8,243 nucleotides of DNA, from NCBI GenBank assembly GCA_005776735.1, contig SXOM01000535.1:1-8243 (forward strand), given 5' to 3'. Both the position numbers and the translations under genes were made by a program. This document shows, piece by piece, positions 7,516 through 8,243 of this stretch (its first letter is position 1; each line of letters starts with the position of its first letter). Source of the stretch: Pseudomonadota bacterium. GTDB taxonomy: Bacteria; Myxococcota_A; UBA796; SXON01. A model generated the notes under the pieces. It ran no database searches. It was not told the origin of the DNA and saw only the letters and a list, made by a program, of their open reading frames with translations.

Positions 7516-8243
7516 GTGCGCCCCCGCCCGACATCGCGCCTTCCGCTGTTGCTCGGCGCCGTCGTGGGCGTCGCCTGTGTCGCGTATGGTGCGTGGCGCC
7601 TCCGCGGCGATGCGGAAGCACCGGCGACCGCCGCCGGCGCGGCGTCGCCGTCGCCGTCCACGAGCGATCCGTCGGGGCCGACCGCTCCGGTGGTCCAGGC
7701 GCGCGGGTCGGGCACGTGGGCGCAGGCCGCGCCGGCCGAGACGCGTGCGCCCGAAACGGCGCCGTGCGCCGGTTGCGACGTGGTCGTGATCACCGTGTGC
7801 TCGTTGCGCCGCGACCACACCGGCCCCTACCGCGAGGGGGCAAGCCTCACGCCGGCGCTCGATGCGCTGATGGCCGACGCGTTCCGCTTCGACCAGGCGT
7901 GGGCGGCCTCGAACTTCACGCTGGCGAGCCTCACGGCGGTGCTCACCGGCCGGTTCGCGAGCTCGACCGGGGTCATCGGCTGGGACAAGGGCCTGACCAC
8001 GGACGTGCCGACGTTGCCGGAGGTGCTCGGGTACTACGGCTACCGCACGGGCGCGTTCACCACCGACGCCCCGTCGGGCTTTCGCCCCGACTACGGCCTG
8101 GACCGGGGCTTCCAGCACATGGAGATCATCCGACCGCCGCGGGACAACCCCGACGGCCGAAAGACCGGCGGGCCGCCGGGCGCCGGTGGCGCCGCGGCCG
8201 CGCCCGCGGCGGCGGGATGCGGAGTCGCAGGTAGGCGGCGGGA
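7516..8243 (+). CDS. Membrane-anchored sulfatase-like (alkaline phosphatase superfamily) protein, 3' truncated
   Basis: The frame is open from GTG 7516 to the window end (242 codons), 9 bases after the oxidase stop. An Arg-rich start and hydrophobic segment (about 9-27) form a signal anchor; a Pro/Ala/Ser/Thr linker runs to about residue 83. The domain begins at CDVVVITVCSLRRDH and continues through TPALDALMADAFRFDQAWAASNFTLASLTAVLTGR, matching the sulfatase N-terminal pattern up to LPEVLGYYGYRTGAF and GLDRGF. Two key sites differ: the usual metal-ligand Asp in VDTLRxDH is Cys95, and the formylglycine motif CxPSR aligns with TLASL (Thr135). Thr is a known nucleophile in relatives such as LtaS and nucleotide pyrophosphatases, so hydrolase or transferase activity on phosphate or sulfate esters is possible, but metal binding looks compromised. 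It may be a pseudoenzyme. The last roughly 15 codons become Ala/Gly/Arg-rich and lose family likeness; an error or frameshift near 8200 cannot be excluded. Confidence 0.85.
   Translation, partial: MRPRPTSRLPLLLGAVVGVACVAYGAWRLRGDAEAPATAAGAASPSPSTSDPSGPTAPVVQARGSGTWAQAAPAETRAPETAPCAGCDVVVITVCSLRRDHTGPYREGASLTPALDALMADAFRFDQAWAASNFTLASLTAVLTGRFASSTGVIGWDKGLTTDVPTLPEVLGYYGYRTGAFTTDAPSGFRPDYGLDRGFQHMEIIRPPRDNPDGRKTGGPPGAGGAAAAPAAAGCGVAGRRR

Noticed and set aside
5764..8118. Long minus-strand frame opposite the oxidase and sulfatase-like genes
   Set aside because: Arg-rich low-complexity translation; it would antisense two genes with intact motifs on the plus strand.
6171..8234. Long plus-strand frame overlapping the oxidase in another phase
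   Set aside because: Arg/Gly-rich translation with no motifs; the other phase holds all copper ligands.

Overview
The window is very GC-rich, with third codon positions almost always G or C. It carries only plus-strand genes, all of which look exported. Asp- and Cys-rich MopE-type repeat proteins, a lamin-tail domain, a beta-helix lipoprotein and Thr/Gly/Pro/Asp linkers after lipobox cysteines together suggest a Myxococcota-like (deltaproteobacterial) genome. That placement is inferred from protein style; there is no marker gene here.

Layout. (1) Bases 2-1411 hold the 3' part of a secreted protein: two near-identical 115-residue MopE-like repeats, then a C-terminal lamin-tail domain. (2) A 148-base gap has no feature I can support with confidence. 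(3) Bases 1560-4178 encode a lipoprotein with ten MopE-like units followed by a Gly-rich parallel beta-helix. (4) Bases 4148-6160 encode a pentaheme c-type cytochrome lipoprotein with beta-sandwich domains on either side of the heme region. (5) Bases 6157-7506 encode a three-domain multicopper oxidase with every copper ligand present. (6) Bases 7516 to the window end encode the N-terminal part of a membrane-anchored sulfatase-like protein whose expected catalytic residues are replaced; it runs off the window.

Genes 3 to 6 overlap or lie within 9 bases of each other, so they are very probably one transcript. The set suggests a cell-envelope redox module: a calcium-binding adhesin-like lipoprotein, a multiheme electron carrier and a copper oxidase that reduces O2, followed by an alkaline-phosphatase-superfamily protein of unknown substrate. 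A cytochrome-to-oxidase electron path, or a role in copper or other metal oxidation, is a hypothesis from gene order and not something the sequence proves. No RNA genes, CRISPR arrays, insertion sequences or attachment sites were seen.
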